A stretch of 64,000 nt of DNA, taken from Nemania diffusa. Taxonomy: Eukaryota; Ascomycota; Sordariomycetes; Xylariales; Xylariaceae. Within the stretch, counting starts at the first letter, position 1. Each line of letters starts with the position of its first letter. Under the pieces are notes generated by a model that saw only the letters and a program-made list of their open reading frames with translations, was not told where the DNA came from and ran no database searches. Shown piece after piece: positions 63,985 through 64,000 of the stretch. A program made the position numbers and the translations under genes. Location of the stretch: positions 620,001 through 684,000 of the forward strand of contig JBBPUQ010000006.1 in the NCBI GenBank assembly GCA_038501195.1, written 5' to 3'.

Positions 63985-64000
63985 CGCGATCGCTGTTCGA

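Noticed and set aside
1..64000. CRISPR array, rRNA or tRNA genes
   Set aside because: No regularly spaced repeats, no rRNA-like blocks and no cloverleaf-compatible sequence with conserved TTCGA-type arm were seen. A tRNA scan would be the decisive check.

Overview
The window reads as nuclear DNA of a filamentous ascomycete (Pezizomycotina-type). The evidence is short introns (about 47-170 bp) with GT...AG ends, fungal families (MED17/Srb4, CorA-like Mg2+ transporter-like protein, hydrolase-like/NB-ARC/TPR NLR-type protein, type-B carboxylesterase, DHA2-type MFS transporter), and a strongly bipartite layout. Gene islands of ordinary composition alternate with extremely AT-rich blocks whose transposon relics carry C-to-T / G-to-A damage like that left by repeat-induced point mutation (RIP).

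Layout. 1-24,930: AT-rich block. It holds a + strand Ty3/gypsy relic (gag near 6.7 kb, reverse transcriptase 8.6-9.19 kb, RNase H and integrase 15.97-17.9 kb), split by a second, minus-strand Ty3/gypsy element with its own LTR pair (9,190-15,966). The flanks (1-5.6 kb and 18.7-24.9 kb) are unclassified relics. 24,930-33,143: degraded gene island with a near-perfect palindromic pogo/Fot1-like foldback element (25,956-26,838), an MFS transporter pseudogene with two nonsense codons, an orphan thioester-reductase fragment from a PKS/NRPS, and a small secreted, probably GPI-anchored protein. 33,149-40,416: complete LTR element with 323-326 bp LTRs and a perfect GTCCA target duplication, probably Ty3/gypsy on the minus strand. 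41,597-49,191: the healthy gene cluster, with an eight-exon NLR-like gene (-), a divergent CorA-like gene (+), and a convergent D-serine dehydratase-like gene (-), followed by a pseudogene fragment. 50,736-58,909: complete Ty1/copia element with 394 bp LTRs and a perfect ACAAT duplication. 59,268-63,984: a secreted type-B carboxylesterase (+) and MED17 (-).

How it fits together. The two complete LTR elements behave as mutation test pieces. Each LTR is unmutated at its outer edge and saturated inside, so the paired LTRs show directly which bases were hit. The three best-defined nonsense codons in the nearby pseudogenes fit the CpA/TpG context of RIP, which suggests leakage into flanking single-copy genes. 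The intact genes lie in the islands between the damaged blocks.

Limits. All alignments were done by eye. Gene models rest on reading-frame continuity, splice signals and family likeness. Roughly 11 kb of AT-rich sequence could not be assigned to a family.
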